From positions 68,353-132,352 of the forward strand of contig SMOI01000041.1 in assembly GCA_008000375.1 (NCBI GenBank): DNA of 64,000 nt, given 5' to 3'. Shown here piece after piece: positions 52,371 through 62,971 of this stretch. The DNA is from Poteriospumella lacustris (Eukaryota > Sar > Chrysophyceae > Chromulinales > Dinobryaceae). A program made the translations under genes and the position numbers. Position 1 is the first letter of the stretch. Every line of letters starts with the position of its first letter. A model generated the notes under the pieces. It searched no databases and was not told the origin of the DNA. It was given only the letters and a program-made list of their open reading frames with translations.

Positions 52371-52689
52371 AACGTAGGTTAGTTTGGGCCGAAGCAATCG
52401 AAAGCCTGAGACGACAAACGACCAACGACTAACGACAACCCACGCAAGCCTATGGTCTGAGCGCGCGCTACGCGCGCACTCGAACCCAGCCGTCCGCGCC
52501 AGCGCGGACGGCGACAAGTGACACGTGACAAGTGTCAAGAGAAGAAACACTACTGAGGTAGGGGCTTCAAACGGACTGACTGACGGACTGACTGACGGAC
52601 TGACTGACTGACTGACGGACGGACAGAAAAACGAAACTTGGCCCCCCACACCCCTAAAGGCCTTCTCAATCACTCAGTGATTGCTTCGG
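52371..52689. mobile_element. 319-bp insert with inverted repeats and hairpins in D24
   Basis: The insert ends exactly where an 11-bp inverted repeat ends: GATTGCTTCGG at 52679-52689, partner CCGAAGCAATC at 52389-52399 (18 bp inside the other boundary). Inside are a 7-bp stem (GCGCGCG-CTA-CGCGCGC, near 52464), a 10-bp stem (GCCGTCCGCG/CGCGGACGGC, near 52488) and a (GACT/GACGGA) tandem tract at 52570-52625. No coding capacity. A non-autonomous DNA element is a reasonable guess; a possible 3-bp duplication (GTT) flanks it. Confidence 0.55.
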
Positions 52690-53048
52690 AACATGCCTCT
52701 CATGGACGTGACGTTCCGCACGTCCCAAAGGTCGATACGATCATTGAAATTGGTACGAGAAAAGAGGGAAGACATATTTGTTACCTGGCTCACGTCCCAC
52801 TCGTTGATGTCATCGTACCGTTGTATGGCAACCGCTCGTTGGCCGCACCACAGTTCCACCGCCTCTCGTAGCGTATCGTTGTCGAATGTCACAAAGGCAT
52901 AGTCGTGGATCATTTGTCGCACGCCAAATGGCAAGATGCGGCCCCGACAGGTTTCTGCCACCGCGCGATATAGACAAAGGTCCACTACCATAGCGATCGG
53001 ATGGTCAGCACGACCTGATTCATCTGTAAAGTTCCTTTGGATGGACAT

Positions 53049-54011
53049 GGCTATCTGTACCCAAAATGTCTCAGGAAACTGTTTCTCACCGAAATATTCC
53101 GAGATAACTTATATATTTACTTTAAAATGTGGTGTACAACGAGAAGCTATTTGGGTTCTTTGTTTCTTCGATTGAAAACGGCAGGCCCTCATCGGGGTGG
53201 TGATGGACACCGTATGTACAGATGGCACAGGGGTTGATGAGGTCTAGTTACAGATGCCTCGACATCACAAGTGTACCTACAACGTCCGTTAGCGCTGTGG
53301 GGCAGGCGTATCTCCTTCCGGTGCATTGATACACCGTGCAGAACCTACAACACGTGTATGGTCTATCGGTTGGCACCTGTCTGCTATACTGTAGGATTCA
53401 ACCAATGACCTGTTGGTTCCTCATGCGATAAGTAGGTAAAATGGCTGGCCCAAAGCATCGGACACATGAAAACAAAATGCGACATGAATACATATGCAGA
53501 TGGTGTATAACCCGGGCACATCGGCAATCGATGCGAACTGACAGGCACATAACGTATACGTATACTGGTACATATCATGTAGAGCGATCGCCCAGCATAC
53601 AGACACTGTCCCCACTCCAATCAATCACCGACCTGCAACAGACCATTAATGGCAGCTCGCAGGATCGCTCGCCGCCACCAATCTACGGGATCTACATGAA
53701 CCACCAATACAAAGGCAGATAATCAATGTTACTGAATGCCTACGCTCGACTGAAACGAGCAACAACTACTCAGGGCGAGGCCCTGATCGCGCACACGCTT
53801 GCACACGCACGCACATACTCTCTCGCTCGTCAATGATCAACGATCGACCATCCGCGTATCTCCACCCCCAAGCTTGACTGCGGAATCGCCGTCGCGGTTC
53901 TTATAAGAGAGGTCGTATCAGTGTCCGTGGTCACAGATTCCGCATCAATGCTATCCCTCTATGGCCCAAAAGGGGGTTGGGCAATTGCCGTTTGAGGTAT
54001 GGCTGCAGAAC
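53049..54011. other. Spacer D24 / D25
   Basis: D24 leader; segment 53340-53600 is homologous to 45530-45760 and to the triplicated unit. No gene seen. Confidence 0.5.
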
Positions 54012-54949
54012 CTACCTCGTTCCATTGACAACCCTTTGCATGGCCCGAACGCCACTCACATCCCACGTGTCTGACGGCTGGTTAAACGACGAGGCGCCTC
54101 GGAACATGAAGCCGATATCAGTGACCTGCCCAATATCCCATGCGGCTAACGGCTGGTTGAACGATGTCGCCCCATCAAACATGTGTCTCATATTGGTGAC
54201 CTTGCGGCCAACGGCTGGTTGAATGATACAGCTCCATAGAACATGGAATCCATATCGATCACCTGACTGACATCCCACGTGGCCAGTGGCTGATTAAACG
54301 ACTGGGCGCGACAGAACATACCATTCAGATGGGTTGCTCTACACAGGTTCCATGTTGTCTAGGACTGATTGAACGAATAGGCGTGATTGAAAATGCTCCG
54401 GATATGAATAACCTGGCTCACATTCCACGTGGTCAGAGGCTGGTTAAACGCGTTTGCACAAGCGAACATATTCTCCATATGGCACCACGACTGGTTGAAC
54501 AATTTGGCACCATAAAACATGTATTCCATCGAAGTCACCTTCTTCAAGTCCCACGTGTCCAGCGGCTGGTTGAAGACGTTCGCTCTGCTAAACATGCCAT
54601 GAATCGAGGTGACGTTCCGCACGTCCCAACGGTCGATGCGATCGTTGAAGTTGGTATGTCTAAAGAGCCCAGACATATTCGTCACCTGGCTGACGTCCCA
54701 ATCGTTGATGTTTCCGTACTGCCGAAGAGCAGCTGCACGATCTCTGCACCACAACTTCACCGCCTCTCGTAGTGTCTCATTCTCGAAATTCTCAAAAGCA
54801 TAGTCTTTGATCATCCGTCGCACGCCAAACGGCGAGAGGCGACCTCGACAGCGATCAGCGACCGCGCGATACAGACACAAGTCTAATACCCTGGCGATGG
54901 AACGGTCAGCACGACCTGATTTATCTGTGGAGTTCCTTTGGATGGACAT
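54012..54949 (-). pseudogene. D25: DUF285 gene with stop codon, deletions and frameshift
   Basis: Start ATG 54949 (MSIQRNSTDKSGRADRSIAR). Cap intact (LDLCLYRAVADRCRGRLSPF, ENETLREAVKLWCRDRAAAL). After FNQSWCHMENM a part of one repeat is missing in frame. A TAG at 54359-54361 follows FNQS where TTG (Leu) is usual. Repeats continue (TTWNLCRATHLNGMF, FNQPLATWDVSQVIDM) until a second deletion near 54215 drops the WDVSQ codons and the frame; the last two repeats (to 54012) are in the new frame and the cap is eroded. Several independent lesions, so older than D15 or D20. Confidence 0.8.
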
Positions 54950-55634
54950 GGCTATCTGTACTAACATGAACATGAAACTGTTTATAACATGAACAAGTCT
55001 TTACTTCTTCATCGATGTTCAATGTCGGGTTCTTTCGATTGAAACGTGGTCTTGTCGGCCATGGACCAATCAGCCCTCATCTGAGTGAGTGGTGGACATG
55101 GTGATCGACACCGTATGTACAGATGGCCCTGTAGTTAACTCTGTCTACTAACACTTACCTCAACATCACAAGTGTACAACGTCCATCAGCGCCTTGGGGA
55201 AGTGTCTCTTCTTCTGGCTTACATACCGTTTCGTGGCAGTGGGTATGCTCGGATACCGTAGTTACAGTTCGGAAGACGTATCAGCGATGTACCAATGACC
55301 TGTTCACAGACAGATGATGGTTTATGGACAACTCACTACTGAGACGTAAGCGCTCGTTTCACATGAGAAGTGCATAGAGTGACTGTCCCACAACATCTGG
55401 CATAATGATAACATTTACTGTTACAGGTGATGGACGATCCGGACACATCTAATCAAACGCTGAACTCGCAATACGAACCACCAATAAAAGGGCAGATACT
55501 TAATGTTACTGAAGGACTACCAGCAACAACTGCTCCGGGTGTAGCCCCTGATTACTCTCGCGCACGTCAACGATCGACCATACACCGCCCGCCTATACCT
55601 CACCCCATCGCTCTATACGATACCCGCTGCGCTA
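54950..55634. other. Spacer D25 / D26 with recently duplicated flank
   Basis: About 55300-55640 is nearly identical to 57240-57600 behind D27 (offset about 1940 bp), the closest pair of flanks in the right array. No gene seen. Confidence 0.6.
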
Positions 55635-56858
55635 CTACCACAACGACTGTTGAAATGACGTCGTCGATCCATTAAACATACTGTGCACATCCCGAACACG
55701 ACTCATATCCCACGTGTCTAACGGCTGGTTAAACGACGAGGCCTTATGAAACATGTCGCTCACAGTGGTGACCTGCCTAACATCCCATGCGGCAAGCGGC
55801 TGGTTGAACGACGCAGCGTCGCAAAACATGAAACTCATATCGGCCACCTGACTGACATTCCAACTGTCCAATGGTTGGTTGAATGCCACAGCGCCATCAA
55901 ACAAACCCGCCATATTCGATACTCTACGCACGTCCCACGTTGCCAACGACTGATTGAACGAGGTCGCTCCATTAAACATATCAATCATATTGGTCACCTG
56001 ACGCACGTCCCAAGTCGACAACGGCTGGTTGAACGATGTGGCTCCCGTAAACATCAAACGCATGTTGGTGACCTGCCCCATGTACCATGTGGCTAGCGGC
56101 TGGTTGAACGATGTGGCCTCACAAAACATGGAACCCATGTCGGGTACCTGCCCGACATCCCACGTGTCCAACGACTGGTTAAACGACTCGGCTCCATTGA
56201 ACATGCTTCTCATTTTCGTTACTCGGCTGACGTTCCACGATGCCAATGACTGATTGAACGAAGAGGCACGGGTGAACATGCCAGAGATGTTCGTGACCTG
56301 ACTCACATTCCAGGTGTCCAGTGGCTGGTTAAACACGGCTGTGTCAGTGAACATATATTGCATGTTGGTGACACGGCTAACATCCCACATAGATAACGAC
56401 TGGTTGAACACCATCGCACCATTAAACATGCTGTCCATCGTTTCCACCTGCCTCACGTCCCACGTGTCCAACGGCTGGTTGAAGCGTGACGCATAGTAAA
56501 ACATACTGTGCATCGAGGTGACATTCCGCACGTCCCAACGGTCGATGCGATCGCTGAAGTGGGAATACTCAAAGAGAGACGACATATCGGTGACCTGGCT
56601 CACGTCCCAATCGTTGATGTCCCCGTACTGCCGAAGAGCAGCCGCTCGATCTCTGCACCACAACCTCACCGCCTCTCGTAGCGTCTTCTTCACGAAAATC
56701 TCAAAGGCATAGTCTTTGATCATCTGTCGCACACCGTACGGCAAGATGCAACCTCGACAGGTTTCGGCCACCGCGCGATACAGACACAAGTCCAATTCCA
56801 CGGCGATTGGAGGTGCAGTACGACCTGTTTCTTCGGTGGAGTTCCTTTGGATGGACAT
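55635..56858 (-). CDS. D26: long DUF285 leucine-rich-repeat protein
   Basis: 407 residues from ATG 56858 (MSIQRNSTEETGRTAPPI). The cap is AVELDLCLYRAVAETCRGCI, LPYGVRQMIKDYAFEIF and a diverged VKKTLREAVRLWCRDRAAAL (DNE replaced by VKK). Thirteen repeats, second only to D5, with both FNQP and FNQS forms and one odd unit (FNQPLATWYMGQVTNM). The end (HSMFNGSTTSFQQSLW) is a shortened cap shared with D27. Frame uninterrupted. D26 and D27 are a recent duplicate pair by flanks and C-terminus, D26 being the intact one. Confidence 0.85.
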   Translation of the reverse strand: MSIQRNSTEETGRTAPPIAVELDLCLYRAVAETCRGCILPYGVRQMIKDYAFEIFVKKTLREAVRLWCRDRAAALRQYGDINDWDVSQVTDMSSLFEYSHFSDRIDRWDVRNVTSMHSMFYYASRFNQPLDTWDVRQVETMDSMFNGAMVFNQSLSMWDVSRVTNMQYMFTDTAVFNQPLDTWNVSQVTNISGMFTRASSFNQSLASWNVSRVTKMRSMFNGAESFNQSLDTWDVGQVPDMGSMFCEATSFNQPLATWYMGQVTNMRLMFTGATSFNQPLSTWDVRQVTNMIDMFNGATSFNQSLATWDVRRVSNMAGLFDGAVAFNQPLDSWNVSQVADMSFMFCDAASFNQPLAAWDVRQVTTVSDMFHKASSFNQPLDTWDMSRVRDVHSMFNGSTTSFQQSLW

Positions 56859-57596
56859 GGCTACCTATCTGCACGGAAAATGTCACAGGAAACTGTTTTT
56901 CACACATAAACGTGTTGTTTGACTTCTTCATCGATGTTCAATGTCGGGTTCTTTGTCGGTTCTGCGATTGAAACTGGCCATGGACCAATCAGCCCTCATC
57001 GAGCGAGTGGCGAGTGGGTGGTGGCGATCGACACTGTATGTACAGATGGCCCAGTGGTTAACTCTGTCTAGTTGCAGATACCTCGACAGCACAGGTGTAC
57101 AGTACAACGTCCATCCGCGCGGTGCCGCAGGCGTCACTTCCTTCTGGTGTATAGTATGGTTTACGGTACGGTATGTAGTTCGGCAAGGATACAGTAGTTC
57201 GGCAGACGTATCAGCGATACCATGGCATGTACCAATGGCCTGTTTACGGACAGATGACGCTTTATGGGTATCTCACTACTGAGACGTAAGCGCTCGTTTC
57301 ACATGAGAAGTGCATAGAGTGACTGTCCCACAACATCTGGCATAATGATAACATTTACTGTTACAGGTGATGGACAATCCGGACACATCTAATTTACGAT
57401 TGCAAAACCAAACTCGCAATATGAAACCACCAAGGGCAGATACGCAATGGTACTGAAGGACTAAAAGCAATCACTTCTCCGGGCGCGAAGCCCCCTGATC
57501 ACTCTCGCGCTCGTCAACGATCGACCATACACCGCCCGCCTATACCTCACACCATCGCTCTATACGATACCCGCTGCGCTAATACCGCAACGACTG
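56859..57596. other. Spacer D26 / D27 with recently duplicated flank
   Basis: D26 leader plus 3' flank of D27 (57240-57600), the partner of 55300-55640. No gene seen. Confidence 0.55.
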
Positions 57597-58474
57597 TTAC
57601 AATGACGTCGTAGATCCATTAAACATACTGTGCACATCCCGAAAACGACTCATATCCCACGCGTCTAACGGCTGGTTAAACGACGAGGCCTTATGAAACA
57701 TGTGGCTCACAGTGGTGACCTGACTAACGTCCCATTCAGCTAACGGCTGGTTGAACGACGCAGCGTCGCAAAACATGAAACTCATATCGGTCACCTGACG
57801 GACATCCCACGTGTCTATTGGCTGGTTGAATGCCACAGCACCAACAAACAAACCCGCCAGATTCGTGACTCTACGCACGTCCCATATTGCAAACGACTGA
57901 TTGAACAAAGAGGCGCGAGTAAACATGCAAGAGATATCTGTGACCTGACTCACATCCCACGTGTCCAGCGGCTGATTGAACACGGCTGTGTCAGTGAACA
58001 TAAACTGCATATTGCTGACACGACTAACGTCCCACGTCGCTAACGACTGGTTGAACGCTGCGGCACTATGAAACAAGTTTTTCATCGTCGTCACGTGACT
58101 CACGTCCCACGTGTCCAGCGGCTGGTTGAAGGACTTCGCAAACACGTCCCAACGGTCAATGCGATCGTTGAAGTTGGAATACGCAAAGAGAGACGACATA
58201 TCGGTGACCTGGCTCACGTCCCAATCGTTGATGTCCCCGTACTTCCGAAGAGCAGCCGCTCGATCTCTGCACCACAACCTCACCGCCTCTCGTAGCGTCT
58301 CATTCTCGAAACTCTCAAAAGCATAGTCTTTGATTATCTGGCCCACACCAAACGGCCTCTGATGCGACCTCCACAAAGATCGGTGACCGTTCGATGTAGA
58401 CACAAGTCCACCACCTTGGCGATCGGACGATCAGCACGCCCTGATTTATCTGTGGAGTTCCTGTCGATGGACAT
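57597..58474 (-). pseudogene. D27: DUF285 gene frameshifted in its cap
   Basis: Family start ATG 58474 (MSIDRNSTDKSGRADRPIAK). In the cap, CGCATC is followed by AGAGG before CCGTTTGG, where paralogs have a three-base codon: two extra bases shift the frame and lead to an early stop. From CCGTTTGG (near 58350) the frame runs open to 57597 with eight repeats. One repeat is fused in frame (DRWDVFAKSFNQPL, missing the middle). An ATG at 58403 in the second frame could give a 268-residue protein without the conserved cap start, so partial function cannot be excluded. Confidence 0.75.
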
Positions 58475-58923
58475 GGTTTTTAGCTGCACAAAAATGCTGT
58501 TTCTTTTATCTTTGTCTATTGAATTATGGTTTGCACACAGCGAACAGCTATTTCTTCTTGTCGGCTCGATGATTGACTATTATCATAGATCCGAAACACA
58601 GACAACAAGTGTAGTGGCCCAAACCCAAAACCTAAACTTGTGGTGGTCCAAACCCAATACCTAAACTTGTGGTGGTCCAAACCCAATACCTAAACTTGTG
58701 GTGGTCNNNNNNNNNNACCTAAACTTGTGGTGGTCCAAACCCAATACCTAAACTTGTGGTGGTCCAAACCCAATACCTAAACTTGTGGTGGTCCAAACCC
58801 AATACCTAAACTTGTGGTGGTCCAAAGTGGACCCGATCTCCAATCTCGATTCGCATCTGTTTACATAAAGAAAGAAAGAAAGAAAGAAATTTCTGTTCAT
58901 TTCAATTCTGTTTCTCATGAATC
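58475..58923. other. Divergent region D27 / CRN2 with 29-bp tandem repeat
   Basis: Upstream of both D27 (-) and CRN2 (+). Holds the 29-bp repeat tract with an N gap and an (AAAG)n stretch at 58866-58888 close to the CRN2 start. Confidence 0.6.
58617..58826. repeat. 29-bp tandem repeat with N gap
   Basis: Unit CCTAAACTTGTGGTGGTCCA plus AACCCAATA, about seven copies, interrupted by 10 N at 58707-58716. The phase on the two sides fits a missing length of 10 bases (or 10 plus a multiple of 29), so the N run may be close to true size. Lies about 100 bp upstream of the CRN2 ATG. Confidence 0.9.
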
Positions 58924-61066
58924 ATGGACAGAGTGCGAAATTTTACAGAAGCTGAACTTTCTCAAGAAGAGAAAGACGATATTGGTTTGCTGGTTAGCAA
59001 GAACTATTTGGATCCTAAAGTTTGGACTGTGGAGAATTTTCCCGACGAATTTTTGCTGAGAGTCTGCAAACGTGCTTTGAAAGAGCAACAAGGTGAATTC
59101 CATGATTCTGTTCAACCATTACTTTTGCTGAAGTTCTTGTCGATTCATGGTGATGATCATCTCTTGAGCCACCAAATTGTGCTCGATGTTTGATCCTGTC
59201 TGCCTCTTTACCTGTGACTATCACTTCCTGATGAATATCACAATTTACTGTTTATTTGCAGGTTTTGTCCCTAATTCTGCGACGACGGCGAAAAGAAAGG
59301 AACAATTCGTGTTCGAGTTGTGCTCTGTCGAGGTGGCTACCTTCTCGGAAGGCACCACTGGATCCATTCGTGGCGAACAGCTACTGGTCAAGAGTCTGCC
59401 TAATGTGTTTTTAACCCGATACGGATGTATCCCGGAGAAGATCTACGTGCGTGACGCATATAGAACACTGTACGACAGAGCGGCACAGACACGGATTCGT
59501 CAACAGACAGGCACCCACTGTGCCACGCTGTTCACCGGCGTTCCGGGGATCGGAAAGTCCCTCTTTCTGGTGTATTTCCTCTACCGGTTCCTGACCGACG
59601 AAAGCATCAAAGACAAGCGCTTCGCCCTCGAGTTCACGCGAGGTGTGTACATGTGGTTCGAGCCCAGCGGTGCGCCCGGAGAGTTCTGGTGCTCGATCGA
59701 AGATGGCGTCCGCATGGACCCGAAGGAGTTCCTCCTGCTGTGCGACATCGATGACGCGATGGCGCCCGTGTCGCGCGCCCAGTGGACGTACATCTTCAGC
59801 TCCCCCAATCCGGCCCGGTACAAAGAGATCATCAAGAACTGGCCCTCCCAGCGGTTCACCCTGCCGACCTGGAGCGAGTTGGAGCTGCTATTCGTGAGTG
59901 CGGACATCGACAGCTGGTACGAGGCCTTCGTACTGTTTGGAGGGGTGCCGCGCTACCTGTTCCCCCAAGAAGATACTTCTCACACGGGTTCTACCATCGC
60001 AATAAACCCCTACACGCTTATGGAGAAAGCCTTGGGAGAGAAAGGAGGAGCCATCTCGGAGTCGTTCTTCAAGTACGGCTTCGGCACGGTGGACTCGCAG
60101 CAGAGCTACCTGCTCGTGCACATCAACCCGTCGGTGTCGGCTGCCGGTGAGGTCGACTACGACGGCGTGACGAAGTACACGTTCGCCTCGGACGCCGTCT
60201 TCCAGCGGCTGGTCCAGAAGCACCGCGATCAGCTTCTAGCCGGAGCCACGGGCATGTTCAACGCCGGCGCAGCCTCTGAGACGTACGGTGCCGTGTCCGC
60301 CGGCCACCTCTTCGAGAAGATCTGTCTCTGGCTGACGCCAATCGATGGCACGCGCTTCACCGCTCTGTCGCTCAGTGGGGACTCCTATGCGGAGTTCGAG
60401 GTGCCGCCAGTGCGAGAGTTGCTCCCACACGACTGGAAGAAGACCGCGCGTCTAGTGCCAGACGTACTCTACGTACCGCGCATCTCGAATCTTGAGTCTG
60501 GCGACTCCTTCTACCTCGTGGGTCTCCCCGAGGGCGGGTATCAGCTGGTGGTGCTGCAGATGACCGTGGGGACGTCGCACCCCGTGAAGAGCAATGGGCT
60601 GCTCACCATCCTGTTCGCGTACGAGGAAGATGTGCGGCTGCAGGTAGCCTGCAAGGCGCTGGTCTTTGTGCTACCTGAGCACGGTAGACTTGACGAGGAA
60701 CAGGCGCTGCACACGCAGAAAGAGGAGCCGATCAACATCGCCCACGTGCCGGTGGCAGTGAGGGACTTCCAGCAGTACGTGTACAGACACAAGATAAGCG
60801 AAGCGACCGATATACGGCCAACCGCAGCGGCGACCGGCAGCCTGAAGGAGCCGCTGGCGCAGAGCGGGCGCGGCGCCGCGCGCGAGCCCACCGCGGGCCG
60901 CGAGAGCGGTGCGAAGCGCTCGCGACCGATCAAGGACGCAGCTGCGACAGCGGCCCCTGCGGGCGCAAGCAAAGCGGCGCGTACCGACGCCGACCGCGAC
61001 GCGCGCTCGTCCGCCCAGCGCCAGCAGTCGACCAGCGGCAGCGGTGACGCACGTTCCACGGCGTAG
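58924..61066 (+). CDS. CRN2: Crinkler/RHS-type NTPase with intact Walker A
   Basis: Two exons: 58924-59149 (75 codons plus one base) and 59262-61066, joined over a 112-nt intron (GTGATG...TTGCAG); the phase closes exactly, giving 676 residues. Exon 1 (MDRVRNFTEAELSQEEKDDI) is charged and helical-looking, not the ubiquitin-like header of oomycete Crinklers. Exon 2: Walker A GVPGIGKSLFLVY at about residues 168-180, Walker B-like EFLLLCDIDDA at about 230, then the LPTWSELELLF arm and FGGVPRYLFP near 300, diagnostic for Crinkler/RHS NTPases. The C-terminal 100 residues are basic and Ala/Ser-rich (SGAKRSRPIKDAA, SSAQRQQSTSGSGDARS), with a possible nuclear localisation signal. Likely the functional member of the pair. 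Confidence 0.85.
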
Positions 61067-61556
61067 CAGCCGCCGGCGTCGTCGTCGCACATTGGTAGTA
61101 CATTGGTTTGCTGGTTGGCTGCTCGACCTGTTGTGTCTGTTACGGTACTTGTTTGTTGCTGTTCCATGAAGCGTGTTGTTCCATGAGGCCTGATCACGTA
61201 CACAGCAACAATGATGGTTAATGGACACTGAAACTACTTGGGACGTAAGCGCTTGTTCAACATCAGTGAACATCAGTGCGAGAGAGTGACTGGCGGTCAG
61301 CGGTTGCACCCCCAACTGTTGTTGCACCCACTGCGGCCCCATAGGACAGGTACTGTCAGGAGAACAACATCTCGGCCCCCATGTTACTCAACTAAGTACT
61401 GCTCTGTGGTTTCGTTGCATAGATACAACAGATACAGTACATACGCCGTACATCTATACACGTAATCTACCCCACTACCCCACGTCAACAACGGCCTCGT
61501 GATATGATCCAACGAAGCCCCCATGGGACCGCATAGGATCCGGTGGGACGGGTCAT
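61067..61556. other. Convergent spacer CRN2 / D28
   Basis: Contains a flank fragment (GGGACGTAAGCGCTTGTTCA near 61239) known from other right-array gene ends. No gene seen. Confidence 0.5.
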
Positions 61557-62486
61557 CTAGCCCCACGTGACCTGCGGCTGGTTAAACGACACGGCCTCCC
61601 GAAACATGAAACTCCGATTGGTCACCTGCCGGGTATCCCACGTGTTCAACGACTGATTGAACGACCTCGCGCCAAAGAACATACCACACATGTTGGTGAC
61701 GTGCCCAACCTCCCACGTGTTGAGTGGCTGATTGAACGAGAAGGCGCGGTGAAATAGGTAGCTCATATTGACCACCTGCCTCACGTCCCATGTGTCCAGG
61801 GGTTGGTTAAAAGACTCGGCGCCATCAAACATACCCGCGAGATTGGATAAATGACTGACGTTCCACGTGGTCAAGGGCTGGTTGAACGACGAGGCGCGGG
61901 AGAATATGAACGTGATGTCCGTTACTTGGCGCACATCCCACCCGGCCAATGGCTGGTTAAACGCGGTGGCGCTAGAGAACATCGCATACATGTTGGTGAC
62001 ATGACTCACGTCCCACGTGTCCAACGGCTGGTCGAAGGACGAGGCACCACAGAACATGCTGTACAATGTGGCCACCTGACTCACGTTCCATGTCGCCAGC
62101 GGCTGGTTGAAAGCAGCTGCGCCTAGAAACATACGCTCCATGGTGGTGACGTTCCGTACGTCCCAATGGTCGATGCGATCGTTGAACGTGGTGTTTCGAA
62201 AGAGCGAAGCCATGTCCGTCACCTGGCTCACGTCCCAATCGTCGATCTCCCCGTACTGTTGCTTCGCGAGCGTACGGTCACTACCCCACAACTGCACTGC
62301 CTCTCGTAGCGTCTCGTTGTCGAACTTCACAAAGGCATAGTCCTTGATCATCTGTCGCACACCAAACGGCAAGATGCGGCCTCCACATTGTTCGCTTACA
62401 ACGCGATAGAGACACAAATCCACTTCCATTTTGATCGGACGGTACGTACCACCGGCTTCATCGGTTTGTTCTTGATGAGTCGTCAT
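61557..62486 (-). CDS. D28: DUF285 repeat protein ending inside a repeat
   Basis: 309 residues from ATG 62486 (MTTHQEQTDEAGGTYRPIKM). The cap is MEVDLCLYRVVSEQCGGRIL and DNETLREAVQLWGSDRTLAK; the first repeat reads IDDWDVSQVTDM. Ten repeats, the last truncated: FNQPQVTWG then TAG at 61557-61559, so there is no C-terminal cap. The units are regular, with Asn-rich variants (FNQPLNTWEVGHVTNM, FNQSLNTWDTRQVTNR). Loss of the cap may be recent; a shortened but stable solenoid is also possible. Confidence 0.8.
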   Translation of the reverse strand: MTTHQEQTDEAGGTYRPIKMEVDLCLYRVVSEQCGGRILPFGVRQMIKDYAFVKFDNETLREAVQLWGSDRTLAKQQYGEIDDWDVSQVTDMASLFRNTTFNDRIDHWDVRNVTTMERMFLGAAAFNQPLATWNVSQVATLYSMFCGASSFDQPLDTWDVSHVTNMYAMFSSATAFNQPLAGWDVRQVTDITFIFSRASSFNQPLTTWNVSHLSNLAGMFDGAESFNQPLDTWDVRQVVNMSYLFHRAFSFNQPLNTWEVGHVTNMCGMFFGARSFNQSLNTWDTRQVTNRSFMFREAVSFNQPQVTWG

Positions 62487-62971
62487 GATGGATATGGGTT
62501 GCCTATGAATAGATAGATGGATCGGCCTAGCTAATAGTAGGTAAAAAGACTTGTTCTTCGATGGATCCGAAATCTTTCATCCGTTCCTAGGGTAGTGTAC
62601 AATTGGGATCGATAGAACCACACGCTATAGTTGGTCTCTCCGTAAGAAGATTGTGCCGTACAAGGTTGAGGAGAGAAGGAACAACACTGTAGAGCGATAT
62701 TCCACCTATACTAAGTACCTCAGGTAGTTCGAGTCAACCCATGTGACCGGTTCAGGAAGAAGAAGAACCAATGATAAACAAGAACTCTTTCGCGTACTCA
62801 ACCGTGTACTTTGCATCGCACCGTCCGTAGACAGGGACGTGACTCAGTGGGCCTGTTCTTCTATGCACTTAAGTACTATATATACATTTCCTCACGGAAG
62901 ATGCGAAGCCCTCAGACCGGACAGCCGAATTCTTCTCTACTACTACGGCTACTACTGGCTTGCCGCCATAC
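62487..62971. other. Spacer D28 / D29
   Basis: Leader of D28. No gene or repeat recognised; two short + strand frames near 62743-63128 run into the antisense of D29 and are not supported. Confidence 0.5.

Larger units (their letters stand above)
51603..53048 (-). pseudogene. D24: DUF285 gene split by two insertions
   Basis: The N-terminal part (53048-52690) starts MSIQRNFTDESGRADHPIAM, with cap and first repeats to MRGMF. It is cut by a 319-bp insert (52371-52689): the codon text ATGTT before it and TCGCTTTGCG after it join in frame as MFRFAGIFNQPL. One repeat later (WNVRQVTTMQH) a second, AT-rich insert (about 52092-52298) interrupts it again. The distal part (52088-51603) has five more repeats, with one eroded unit (YNMSLTLWDV) and a 15-base deletion in the final cap (GMSFRQPS). 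Its last 45 codons lie inside the 932-bp triplication. Confidence 0.85.

Noticed and set aside
52179-52673. 164-residue - strand frame running through both inserts of D24
   Set aside because: It is a patchwork of insert sequence and an out-of-frame reading of a DUF285 repeat.
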